From contig NZ_JAIETU010000005.1 of the NCBI RefSeq assembly GCF_019744875.1, forward strand, positions 62,001 through 126,000: a stretch of 64,000 nt of DNA, in the 5' to 3' direction. Origin of the DNA: Hyphomicrobium sp. (GTDB lineage Bacteria > Pseudomonadota > Alphaproteobacteria > Rhizobiales > Hyphomicrobiaceae). Both the position numbers and the translations under genes were made by a program. Below the pieces are notes generated by a model. That model had not been told where the DNA came from and made no database searches. It saw nothing but the letters and a program-made list of their open reading frames with translations. Position 1 is the stretch's first letter. Each line of letters starts with the position of its first letter. Positions 33,211 through 42,700 of the stretch are shown piece by piece.

Positions 33211-34566
33211 ATGCCGCTCGACCGCCGCACCCTGCTCTCGACTGGACTCGCATCCGCCGGCCTCGCAACGGCTGCTGCGGCGGCCGGTCCGCGCGCGCGG
33301 GACGAGACGGCGACCGCAGCTTTTCAGCCCGTTTTCGCGCCCGATGGCGACGGCGACCAGACCGCTCGTCTGCAGTCCGCAATCGACGACGCCGCCCGGC
33401 GCGGCACGCCCCTCACGCTTGCCGCAGGGCTTTTCCGCGTCGGCCACATCAAGCTTCGGCCCAACTTGCGGTTGATCGGCGCGGCGCGCCAGTCGGTGCT
33501 CGAATTCACGGGCGGCGCCGCCTTCCTCACGGGAGAGGAAGCACCGGGGCTGCGCCTCGAAGGCCTCGTCATTGACGGCAGCCTGCTCGGCATGGATGCG
33601 GGGCTCGGCACCGGCCTGATCTCGCTCTCCGACAGCGACGGCATTTCGCTCGTCGATCTCGACGTGCGGCGCGGCCTCATGAACGGCATCGCGCTCACGC
33701 ACTGCTCGGGCCGGATCGGCGATTGCGACGTGCGGGACATGTCGCAGGCGGGGATCTTCAGCCTCGATGCGCGCGGCCTCGACATCGCCCACAACGCCGT
33801 CATGGATTGCGGCAACAACGGCATCCAGGTCTGGCGCAGCGCGGCCGGCGAGGACGGCACGACGGTGGTCTCGAACCGGATCTCGCGGATCGCGGCCAAG
33901 GCCGGCGGCAGCGGCCAGAACGGGAACGGCATCAACGTGTTCCGGGCCGGCGGGGTGCTCGCGGCGTCAAACCGCATCGAGGACTGCGCCTATTCCGCCA
34001 TTCGGGGCAACAGCGCGGAGAACATTCAGATGGTGGGCAACGCCTGCCGGAAGCTGGGCGAAGTGGCGCTCTACGCCGAGTTCTCGTTCGCGGGCGCGCT
34101 GATCGCGACCAACGTCATCGACGAAGCCGCCAACGGCATCGCCGTGACCAACTTCAACGAAGGCGGGCGGCTCGCGGTGGTGCAGGGCAATCTGGTCCGC
34201 AATCTGTTCCGCCGCGAACAGGAGCCTGTCGACAAGCGCGGCATCGGAATCGGCATCGAGGCGGACGCGGCGGTGAGCGGCAACGTGGTGGAAGATGCTC
34301 CGACGGCCGGTATCTCGGCGGGATGGGGACCCTACCTGCGCGACGTCGCGATCACCGGCAATCTCATTCGCAAGGCGGGGATCGGCATCATGGTATCGTC
34401 GGACCCGAAAGCGGGCGCGTGCCTGATCAGCCAGAACATGATTTCGAACACGCGCGACGGCGCCATTCGCGCCATGGACCACGGACAGGCGCACGGGCCG
34501 GATCTTGCGTCTGCCGAGGTGCCGGCCGGAAGCCGCCTCGCGATCAGCGGAAATCTCGCCGTTTAG
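33211..34566 (+). CDS. TIGR03808-type Tat-exported beta-helix protein
   Basis: A 451-residue protein with a twin-arginine signal (LDRRTLLSTGLASAGLA). The rest reads as a right-handed beta-helix with repeated Asn-rich turns (NGIALTHCSG, NAVMDCGNNGIQVW, NRIEDCAYSAIRGNS, NLVRNLF), typical of the TIGR03808 family seen in Hyphomicrobiales. Such folds often bind or cleave polysaccharides, but no catalytic set is evident. Confidence 0.87.
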   Translation: MPLDRRTLLSTGLASAGLATAAAAAGPRARDETATAAFQPVFAPDGDGDQTARLQSAIDDAARRGTPLTLAAGLFRVGHIKLRPNLRLIGAARQSVLEFTGGAAFLTGEEAPGLRLEGLVIDGSLLGMDAGLGTGLISLSDSDGISLVDLDVRRGLMNGIALTHCSGRIGDCDVRDMSQAGIFSLDARGLDIAHNAVMDCGNNGIQVWRSAAGEDGTTVVSNRISRIAAKAGGSGQNGNGINVFRAGGVLAASNRIEDCAYSAIRGNSAENIQMVGNACRKLGEVALYAEFSFAGALIATNVIDEAANGIAVTNFNEGGRLAVVQGNLVRNLFRREQEPVDKRGIGIGIEADAAVSGNVVEDAPTAGISAGWGPYLRDVAITGNLIRKAGIGIMVSSDPKAGACLISQNMISNTRDGAIRAMDHGQAHGPDLASAEVPAGSRLAISGNLAV

Positions 34567-34575
34567 CTCTTTTTT

Positions 34576-34702
34576 TTCGTGCTTCTTATCGGACACGGTG
34601 GCTTGCCTGGCTCCGCCATGACCGGTTCCCACTTTTCCGGAAGCACTCTGCTTGTCGTGTTTCTAATCGGAAAACCGGTTCCCACTTTTCCGGAAGCACT
34701 CT
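34576..34702. repeat. Dispersed palindromic repeat element, copy A, with internal 29-bp direct repeat
   Basis: A 29-bp sequence beginning ACCGGTTCCCACTTTTCCGG occurs at 34621-34649 and again at 34674-34702 (period 53 bp). The intervening CGGAAAACCGG makes inverted pairings with it. The left part (34576-34632) resembles 37872-37933. The pattern is like the short palindromic elements widespread in Rhizobiales. The second copy supplies the first two bases of the stop codon complement of the next gene. Confidence 0.65.
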
Positions 34703-35378
34703 ACGGCGCGGGCGGCGGCGGCGTTGCGCTGATCAGCTTCAGCAGCTCGCTGTCCTTGGAGATCTGGCCGGTGTCGCGGCACTCGTCCTTGGCTTCCTGC
34801 GTGCACTCGACCGTGACGGTGTACGGCACGCCGAAGCGCATGATCGTGTATTCGGCCAAGAGGCCTTCTTCGCCGCCCTCATTGCGGTCGTCGAACACGT
34901 TTACGGCCGGGCCGGCCGCCGGGGCCGCGCCGGGGCTCTTGTTCTCGTAGAGCGGCAGTTGCTCGGGCGTGAATTCGTGCTGCACGCGAAGGTCGGCCGA
35001 GACCGAGACCGTCACGTCGCCGTAGCGCTCGACAATCTGATACCAGACGGGATTTTCCTCATCGACGACGACATCGCGCTCCGTCGCCGGGCGCGGCCCG
35101 AGCCGGAACGTGCTTTCGACCACGCCGGGCGTCGCCCCGAAGGCGAGCACGGGCAGCTTCAGCTTGGAGAGTTTGTCGTCTTCCGTAGGCCCGAGCGAGC
35201 GCGCGGACCCGCCCGCATTGGCCGAGACGAAGCTCTTGATTTCAGGATCGGACCATTGCACCGCGATCAATTTGTCGTTGGCGGAGGCAGACGACGTCAC
35301 GCCGAGGCACACCACGAGCGCGGCGCACACGCTCGGGGCGGCGCGCGAAACCGGACGCGACAAACGATTGATCGGCAT
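34701..35378 (-). CDS. Exported protein, unknown family
   Basis: A 225-residue protein with a signal peptide (SVCAALVVCLGVTSSASA, cleavage near residue 34). The mature part is acidic and beta-rich, with two cysteines in TVECTQEAKDECRD. ATG 35378 (AAGGA upstream) is chosen; an in-frame ATG at 35402 would lengthen the n-region. It ends in an Ala/Pro tail, with its stop codon formed at the edge of the repeat element. No family recognised. Confidence 0.7.
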   Translation of the reverse strand: MPINRLSRPVSRAAPSVCAALVVCLGVTSSASANDKLIAVQWSDPEIKSFVSANAGGSARSLGPTEDDKLSKLKLPVLAFGATPGVVESTFRLGPRPATERDVVVDEENPVWYQIVERYGDVTVSVSADLRVQHEFTPEQLPLYENKSPGAAPAAGPAVNVFDDRNEGGEEGLLAEYTIMRFGVPYTVTVECTQEAKDECRDTGQISKDSELLKLISATPPPPAP

Positions 35379-35714
35379 GCGAACACATCCTTGTTTTATC
35401 AACCGAAGTCGTTTTACCGACCGAACGCGCGCGCTTTATGGCGCTGACCTGCAATTGGGCTGGCCGCACGCGGCAGCGACCTTACCCGGCGGTGGCGTTT
35501 GCGATCAAGTCCATCCCTGTGAAGCGTCTCCCACTTGCCACGCACGCGCACTTCGTCGGCTGCTGCCGGTTGAATGCCTACGCCGCAAAGAGTATTCGCT
35601 TGGGACCACGCTCCCCGGGGGGAGCGCCGCAATCTCCTGCACGCTGGTTCGCGCACGCGCGCGATTTGGCGGACACAGGGCGGATTGCGGTCTGAGTTGT
35701 GCGTGGAGTGCCCA

Positions 35715-37871
35715 ATGGCCTGGCGAATTTTCCGGACCGTGCTCGTCGGCGCCGTCGTGTCGGCCGCACTGCTGATTGCATTCCCGCCCACTGGCCTTCT
35801 CAAAGACCAGCTTGCCGCGACCATCGGATCCGCCATCGGACGCAAGGTCACGATCGGCGACCTGCGGCTCAGCGTGCCGCTGAAGCTCGAAAAGCCGCGG
35901 CTCGATGTCGAGCTGCATAACGTGACCGTCGCCAACCCCGAGGGGATGCCCGTCCGCGACCTGTTCACGGGACAGATCATCACGACGACGGTCGAATTGC
36001 TGCCGCTGATCAAAGGCCGCGTCCGCATGGAGGCGCTGGCCTTCGTCCAGCCTGCCCTCGCGCTCGAGGAAGACGCGGCGGGCAACCGCAACTGGGTGTT
36101 TGCCGCCACGAGCGCGCCGGCCGCGGCGGCAGCCGCGCCCACGGAAGCTGCGCAGTCCACCCCTGCGCCCACGACCTCCGCACCGGCCGCCGACTTCACG
36201 CTGCCGCCGGCGATCACGATCGATACCGGGGCGGTCTCCTACCAAAGCGCGCTGACGGGATCGAAGGCAGCCGCAAGCGCCATCACCTCGGTGCAGACGC
36301 TCGATGCAATCTCGGGCGCCGTCACGTCGAAGGGCCAGCTCACGGCCGGAGGCGAAACCGTCGCGTTCGACGTCGCGCTCGGCGACTACACGGCGTTGAC
36401 GAGCGTCAAGACGACCACGCTTGTGGCGCGGATGGACGCGCGCCCGCTCACGGCCAGCGTTTCTGGCGATGCTTCTTTTTCCACCACGGCCGAGTTCAAG
36501 GGCAACGTGGTGGCATCGACGCCGTCTCTCGTGGGACTTGCGCAGTGGGCCGGAGCGGATGCCGCCGCTTCGGGCGAGCCGCTCAGGACGTCGCTCGAAG
36601 GCAAGATCGCGGCTGCGGGCGACGTCATCGCCTTCACCGAGACGGACGTGATGGTCAACACGACCAGCGGGCGTTTCGACGGCACGCTCGATCTCGCGGG
36701 CGAGCGCCCGAAGATCTCCGGTGCGGTTTCGAGCGAGCACGTCGACCTCAGGCGCCTGACAGGGGCCACGCCGCGTGCGTCGCTTGCGCCGGAAGCGATC
36801 CAGGAGGATTTCGAGCCGCTGGTCAAACCGTCGTGGGAGCAACTGCTCAACGACCTCAACACGCTCGAAAGCGGCCCGCAGGCCGCGGCTGTCGCGCAAG
36901 CGGCGCCGACCGCCGCCGTCAGCTCGGCAAGCGGCTGGAGCGACCAGCCGTTCAATCTCAAATCGCTGCGTTCAGTGGACATGGATGTCGAGATCCGCGC
37001 CGCCCAGATTTCCTACGGACAGCTCGATCTCAAGCAGGGGCGCGTCAAGGCCGGTCTGGTCGACGGCGTGCTCGATGCCACCATCGAAGAGCTGGCGGTC
37101 GGTGACGGCTCGGCCAAGGGCACGGTCAACGTCGACAGCCGCGCATCGCCGCCGCGCGCGAAAGTGGCGCTCAATCTCTCGAAGGTCGCCGCAGAGCCGA
37201 TCGTGACGGAGCTGACCGGCAAGCCGCTGCTCTCTGGCACCTCGGATGTGGTGATCAACGCCACGGCGGCCGGCCAGAACCAGGCGCAGCTCGCCTCGAC
37301 GCTGGACGGCAAGGCGCATTTCCAGATGGGCCGCGGCGCGCTGCGCGGTTTCGACGTGCGGCGCATGATCTTCGAGTGGTGGAAGAGCTGGAAGTTCGAT
37401 CTCGCCATGAAGACGGGATTCGAGCGGCTGGATGCCCAATACGACATCAAGAAGGGCATCATGCGCAGCGAGCCCGGCTTCTCGATGGGCGGGCCCGAGG
37501 TCGAGATCAACTCCACCGGCTCGGTGAACGTGCCGGCGCGCAAGCTCAACCAGGAAATCCGCGTCAAAGCCATTCCGCCGCCGACGGCGTTTCCGATCCC
37601 CGTGCGCATTTCGGGCGACTGGGCCAAGCCGTCCGTCGGGATCGACTGGGGCGGGCTCTTTTCGTCGTCGCCGGGATTGGGCGGGCCGCAGGCGCTGGCC
37701 GCCTCGCCCGAGCCGCCGCCCGCAAACGTCCAGGCGGCGATCCGGCGCGTGCTCGCGGCCGATCTTCCGCCGGACCGTCTGTCACCGGATGCTCGGCAAA
37801 TGCTCCAATCTCTGCTGCCTCCCGAGGAAGCAGCGCCCGAAAGTGGAACTCCGGAGGGTGGCACGCCTTAG
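35715..37871 (+). CDS. AsmA-family protein
   Basis: A 718-residue protein anchored by an N-terminal segment (VLVGAVVSAALLIAFP). The N-terminal AsmA domain shows GSAIGRKVTIGDLRLSVPLK and TTTVELLPLIKGRVRMEALA; the C-terminal AsmA_2-like part includes LDGKAHFQMGRGALRGFDVR. The family spans the periplasm and is implicated in outer membrane lipid transport and assembly. Residues ~135-165 are an Ala/Pro linker. Start at 35715 is set by the anchor. Confidence 0.86.
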   Translation: MAWRIFRTVLVGAVVSAALLIAFPPTGLLKDQLAATIGSAIGRKVTIGDLRLSVPLKLEKPRLDVELHNVTVANPEGMPVRDLFTGQIITTTVELLPLIKGRVRMEALAFVQPALALEEDAAGNRNWVFAATSAPAAAAAAPTEAAQSTPAPTTSAPAADFTLPPAITIDTGAVSYQSALTGSKAAASAITSVQTLDAISGAVTSKGQLTAGGETVAFDVALGDYTALTSVKTTTLVARMDARPLTASVSGDASFSTTAEFKGNVVASTPSLVGLAQWAGADAAASGEPLRTSLEGKIAAAGDVIAFTETDVMVNTTSGRFDGTLDLAGERPKISGAVSSEHVDLRRLTGATPRASLAPEAIQEDFEPLVKPSWEQLLNDLNTLESGPQAAAVAQAAPTAAVSSASGWSDQPFNLKSLRSVDMDVEIRAAQISYGQLDLKQGRVKAGLVDGVLDATIEELAVGDGSAKGTVNVDSRASPPRAKVALNLSKVAAEPIVTELTGKPLLSGTSDVVINATAAGQNQAQLASTLDGKAHFQMGRGALRGFDVRRMIFEWWKSWKFDLAMKTGFERLDAQYDIKKGIMRSEPGFSMGGPEVEINSTGSVNVPARKLNQEIRVKAIPPPTAFPIPVRISGDWAKPSVGIDWGGLFSSSPGLGGPQALAASPEPPPANVQAAIRRVLAADLPPDRLSPDARQMLQSLLPPEEAAPESGTPEGGTP

Positions 37872-37933
37872 TTTCGTCGTGCTTGTTGTCGGACACTGTT
37901 AAACCGCATGGCTCCGCGATGACCGGGTTCTCT
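37872..37933. repeat. Dispersed repeat element, copy B (diverged)
   Basis: TTTCGTCGTGCTTGTTGTCGG and the following GGCTCCGCGATGACCGGGTTC resemble the left part of copy A (TTTCGTGCTTCTTATCGG, GGCTCCGCCATGACCGGTTC at 34576-34632). It starts immediately after the stop of the AsmA gene, as copy A starts 9 nt after a stop. Confidence 0.55.
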
Positions 37934-38097
37934 TGATTGTGATTTAGTCTTTGACGGTCCACTGCATTTTTTAGTTTGGCGAGCATTTTCGGCGCACCGG
38001 TTGCACCCGCGGTTGCGTTGCCAGGACCGGACTGTTTGGGGCATAGTCGGCCGGGGATCCGGATGCGTGTTTCGGCATTGGGAACGGGGGATGTCGC

Positions 38098-39660
38098 GTG
38101 AGAGTGGTTCGTAGGTTTGCGTTGTGGGCCGTTCCCGCATGCGCGGGACTTCTCCTTTTCATTCCAGTCCGCGCACCGGCGGAAGTCGCCGTTCCTCCGA
38201 CGCCGCGCTCGATCGAAATGGCGACACGCGCCCTCGTGGGCCGCGATCCAACAACGTATGCGTTGGCGCAGAGCCTCGCGGGTGCTCGGACAGGCGGCGG
38301 TTTCGGCGTGATGCGCGCCGATGACGGGTCCTGCTACGGGCGCGACGACAGCGGCAGCCTGGTGCACCTCGCGCGCTGCAGCCTGCTGCCGCCGGAAGGC
38401 ACTCCGCCTACTCCAACACCGACACCGACACCCACGCCGACACCGCCCGAGACCGGTGAAGGCCCGGTCACGCCGCCGACGCCCGGCGAGCCGCCCGCGC
38501 CGACGCCGACCGAAAAAGCAGGCTTCGCCTACTACCCGCCCGGATCGCTTTTCGAACGCGACCAGGGGCGCGGGCGCGTCGACCGTTTCGTCTACATGCC
38601 GGATATGCTGTTCCCGCTGAAGCTCGCCGAGGGCCAGTATCCGCACATGAACTCCCAGATCTGGGGTTACGGCGGCGGCGGCTGGAACGGCAAGGGCGCG
38701 GCCGGCGGCAGCGACAGCGATCCGCGCAACTACGATCCCATGAAGCAGCGCGACAACTATTGCGAAGTGCGCGGCTGGGACATGCCGATGTGCCCGGGCG
38801 GCGCAGGCCACCAGGGACAGGACATCCGCCCGCCCTCCTACAAGGACAATTTCTGGGAAGCCGTCGCCGCAGCCGATGGTCAGATCGTCAACGTGACGAG
38901 CAACACCACCGTGCAGCTCAAAGCGACCGACGGCACGGATTACTACTACCTCCACATGCACCCCAAATCGATCACCGTGAAGACGGGGGCGAAGGTCAAG
39001 AAGGGCCAGGTTCTGGGCCGCGTGTCGCGCTACATGGGCGGCAAAATCGCGACCAGCCTGCATCTGCATTTGCAGGTGCGCCAGCGCGTGAAGGTCGGCG
39101 ACAAGACGCTGCAGGTTTATGTGCCGACGTTCACGTCGCTCATCGCCGCGTTGCGCCGCTCCAAGGGGATCGACGGGGGGATCGACGCGTCCGGCAATCT
39201 GATCGTCGATGCCGGTCTCGAGATCGGCGCGCCGAAGCCGCCGCCCACGCCGCCCACTCCGGCGCCGGAACCCAAACCTGCGCCGACACCCACGCCGCCT
39301 CCGGCTCCGGCGCCCGAGCCCGCACCTGCGCCGCAGCCAGAGCCCGCGCCGCAACCGACGCCCGAGCCGCCTGCTCCGCAGCCCGAGCCGGAACCGGCGC
39401 CCGCACCGGAACCTGCGCCTCAGCCGGAACCGCCCGCGCCTGCGCCAGAACCGAAGCCGGAACCTGCTCCGACGCCTACACCTGCGCCAGAGCCCGCTCC
39501 CGCGCCCACACCTGCGCCTTCACCTGCTCCCACGCCGGAACCGAAGCCTGCGCCGACGCCGGCTCCGACACCTGCACCTGCTCCCGGTCCTGAAAAGGGC
39601 TGGTGGCAGTCGACCAAGGACAACTGGAATTCCTGGTGGAACTGGGCCACGGGGCCCTGA
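38098..39660 (+). CDS. Exported M23 peptidase with Pro-rich C-terminal tail
   Basis: A 520-residue protein with a signal peptide (LWAVPACAGLLLFIP). Start is GTG 38098. The LytM/M23 zinc site is seen as HQGQD (HxxxD), LHMHP and HLHLQV (HxH) between residues ~240 and 330, so a peptidoglycan endopeptidase is likely. Two low-complexity regions flank it: a Thr/Pro repeat (~105-140) and a 110-residue Pro/Ala/Glu repeat near the C-terminus (~380-500), which ends in WWQSTKDNWNSWWNW. The tail may span the wall or bind surfaces. Confidence 0.87.
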   Translation: MRVVRRFALWAVPACAGLLLFIPVRAPAEVAVPPTPRSIEMATRALVGRDPTTYALAQSLAGARTGGGFGVMRADDGSCYGRDDSGSLVHLARCSLLPPEGTPPTPTPTPTPTPTPPETGEGPVTPPTPGEPPAPTPTEKAGFAYYPPGSLFERDQGRGRVDRFVYMPDMLFPLKLAEGQYPHMNSQIWGYGGGGWNGKGAAGGSDSDPRNYDPMKQRDNYCEVRGWDMPMCPGGAGHQGQDIRPPSYKDNFWEAVAAADGQIVNVTSNTTVQLKATDGTDYYYLHMHPKSITVKTGAKVKKGQVLGRVSRYMGGKIATSLHLHLQVRQRVKVGDKTLQVYVPTFTSLIAALRRSKGIDGGIDASGNLIVDAGLEIGAPKPPPTPPTPAPEPKPAPTPTPPPAPAPEPAPAPQPEPAPQPTPEPPAPQPEPEPAPAPEPAPQPEPPAPAPEPKPEPAPTPTPAPEPAPAPTPAPSPAPTPEPKPAPTPAPTPAPAPGPEKGWWQSTKDNWNSWWNWATGP

Positions 39661-39701
39661 TCCACGACGATGCCGTTCAATGTTGAGTTAGGAGTCGCTT
39701 G

Positions 39702-42700
39702 ATGCCGAGACATACGCCAGCTTCTGCCGTGGCGATGCTCATCGCGATCGCCGCGCCGCTCGCCGCCGCCGAAGCGCAACTGCCGCCGTCGCAGTACGAC
39801 CGGCTGCAGCGATCGCTCGAAGAGAAGTTCGCGCCGAAAAAGACGCCGCAGCCGAAGCCTTCCCAATCCGGCGGCGGCCAGCAGAAGCAGGACGACTTCA
39901 TCTACATCGATCCCGGCAACAAGGATCAGAAGGGCTCCAACGAGAAGCGCTCCGACGCCTCGTGGGGCGAGAAGGTCTATGCGTTCTTCTCCTCGAAGTT
40001 CGCCGACGAGCCTGCGGCTTCGGCCGCCCAGCCGGAGGGCGCGTTCAGCGAAACCTCCGAGGCGGACACGTCGCGGCAGCCGTCCATCTTCCGCTCGCTC
40101 TATCCGCGCAAGTCGCGTTCGCGCCAGGAGCCGAGGGACCAGAGCAGCGAGCGCCGCGTGCCGGTGGCGAAGCCGAACAGCTACGTGATCCAGCTCAGTC
40201 CGACGGCCACCGACAAGGACATCGAAGACCTCCTGAAGAAGTACCACCTCAAGATCACGAAGATGATCGCGCCGCTCGGCGTGATCACGGTCGAGGTCGA
40301 CGAGAGCGCGAGGCGGCGTGCGCCCGTGACATCGCCCGCGCCCGGCGCGGCGCCGGCCGACAGCAAGGCCCAGCTCCAGAACGTGCTCGAGCCGCAGCTG
40401 ATCCGCGATCTGCGCGACGAGAAGGTCGTCGACGGCGCGTTCGTCAACTCGACGATGCAGGCCAAGCATCTGCCCAAGAGCAAGGGCGCTTCGATCGTCG
40501 TCGGCGATGAAGTGTTCTCGTGGCGCTGGCAGGCCGGTGACACGTTCGACGGCAACTGGGGCCTCAAGGCCATCCGGCTGCCGCCCGTCTGGACCATTCT
40601 CGATCGCTACCGCAAGGCGAACCCGCAGGCCGTGCGCCCGAAAATCGGCATCATCGACGGCGGCTTCGCGACCAACGCGATGGTTCCGTTCGCTTCGATG
40701 CAGAACGTCAATCCGCTGGTGTTCCACACCGCGAGCTGCGGCACGCATCACGGCATGCACGTGGCCGGCATCATCGGCGCCAACCCCGGCGATCAACCCG
40801 GGATCAACGGTATCGTGCCCGGCGCGCGCATGGACGCGATCGCCGTCGACGACAAGATCGTGGGCGACTCGGGCCAGGCCGGAGTCGACGAGGGCTGGCA
40901 GGTGCACGCGTTGCTGTTCGACGACGTGCTCGCCAAGACGCTCGACTACGTCTACGCCAACCTGATGCAGCCCGACGGGCTAAAGGTCATCAATGTCAGC
41001 CTCGGCTACAATTTCGTGGCCAGCGATCTGCTCGGCGACGACGATCCGGACGAGGTGCCGGGGCTCGCGTTGCATGTCACGCATCAGGCCAACCTCATCC
41101 GCCTGATGGCCAGTCGCGTGCAGGACCATGTGCTGTTCGTCGTCGCGGCGGGCAACGATTCCGAAGGCCGCACGACACCGATCGACGCGAAGTGGGCTTC
41201 GCCCTTCGCCTGGGCCGGCACGCAGAAATCCGCAACCGGTGAAAGCCCGCCCAACATCGTGGTCGTCGAAGCCGTCGATCGGAATGGACTTCGCGCCGAC
41301 TTCTCCAACACGGGCGGGCATCTCGCGGCGCCCGGCGTCGACATCATGAGCACGCTCGCCGCCGACAAGGTGCCGTTCGGCGTCTGCAGCGGCACCTCGC
41401 AGGCAGCGCCGCACGTGGCCGCGCTGGCGGCGATCCTGTTCGAGCTCGCCCCCGACAAGAAGCCAGCCGAGATCGCAGCGATCCTGCGCAAAAGCGCGAC
41501 CCCGCCGCCTTCCGGCGCGGCGCAGGCGGCGACCATCGACGCGCTCGAAGCGGTCAGCGAAGCGGCTCCCCAGGCGGCGCGCCTGGTCGCGGACCTCGAC
41601 GGCGACGGCGCGGTCGGGCCGAGCGACCTTGCGCTGTTCTCGCGCCAGATCGCATCGCTCGCCAACGCGGCGACGGCCAACGCAGCCTTCACCGAGGACC
41701 TCAACGGCGATGGCGTAGTCGACGACAACGAGTGCTTCTGGCCGCAGATCGACATCAACGGCAGCGGACAGGGCGCGTTGACGCCGAGGGACGCGCGTTT
41801 ACTCAGCGGCTCGCGGCGCACGGATCTCGCCGCGATGGACTTCCTGTGGTCGGATTCGGCTACGCCCTTCGCAACCGCCATGGCGGCGGCCGGCCTTACG
41901 ACGCCGCCCGAGATCTATGCGGTGGCGGAGTCGACTCCTGAGCCGGTGACGCAGTGCCGCCGTCTCATCAATTCGAACGTCGTGGCCACCGGTCCCACGC
42001 AGCCCACCGGCACGGGCGGCGGCACACCGATCGCGGCGACCGCCGGTACGACGGCGGGCGCGTCCACCAGCGACGCCGCGGCGGTGCGCAGCGAAGTCGA
42101 GGCGGCGATTTCGGAGCTGCGCAAGACGCATCCGAACCTGCACGTCACGATCAACCCGGCGACCGGATTGCCGAGCACCGTGATGGGGCTTTCGCCGCAA
42201 CCCGGCGGCACGGCCGGGCTCGGCGCGGCAAGCGGTTCGGGCGATCTCTCGGAAGAAGAGACCAAGCGGGCCGTGGAGAGCTACTTCGGTACGGGTGGCC
42301 TCGGCACGCTGTTCCCGAGCAAGAACAAGAGCGCCAAGCAGCAGTATGTCGACCGCCGCAAGGATCCGGATTTTCCGGATCGCTACGTGGCGGAGGTCGA
42401 GCAGCGCATCGAAGGCGTGCCTGTGTTCGGATCTTCGGCCAAGCTTACCGTGTCGCGCTCGCTCGGCGTGACGAAGTACAGCGGCACGACCTCCAATGCC
42501 GCCGTCGAGACCACGAAGCCGAAGATCGCCGAGGGCGAGGCGGTGGCGGCCGCACGTGCCAAGCTCAGCGAGGTGCTGCGCAGTGCGCCGGACGCCTCGC
42601 GGGCGTTCCCGCTCGCGCCCGATCCGCAGAAGGCCGACGTGGCGAAGCCTGAACTCACCGTGTTCGACCCCGCGCTCGTCGGCAAGGCGAAGGCGGGCCC

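Noticed and set aside
34621-34702. Direct repeats as a CRISPR array
   Set aside because: Only two copies, with a 24-nt spacer that is itself partly complementary to the repeat; no cas genes are near.
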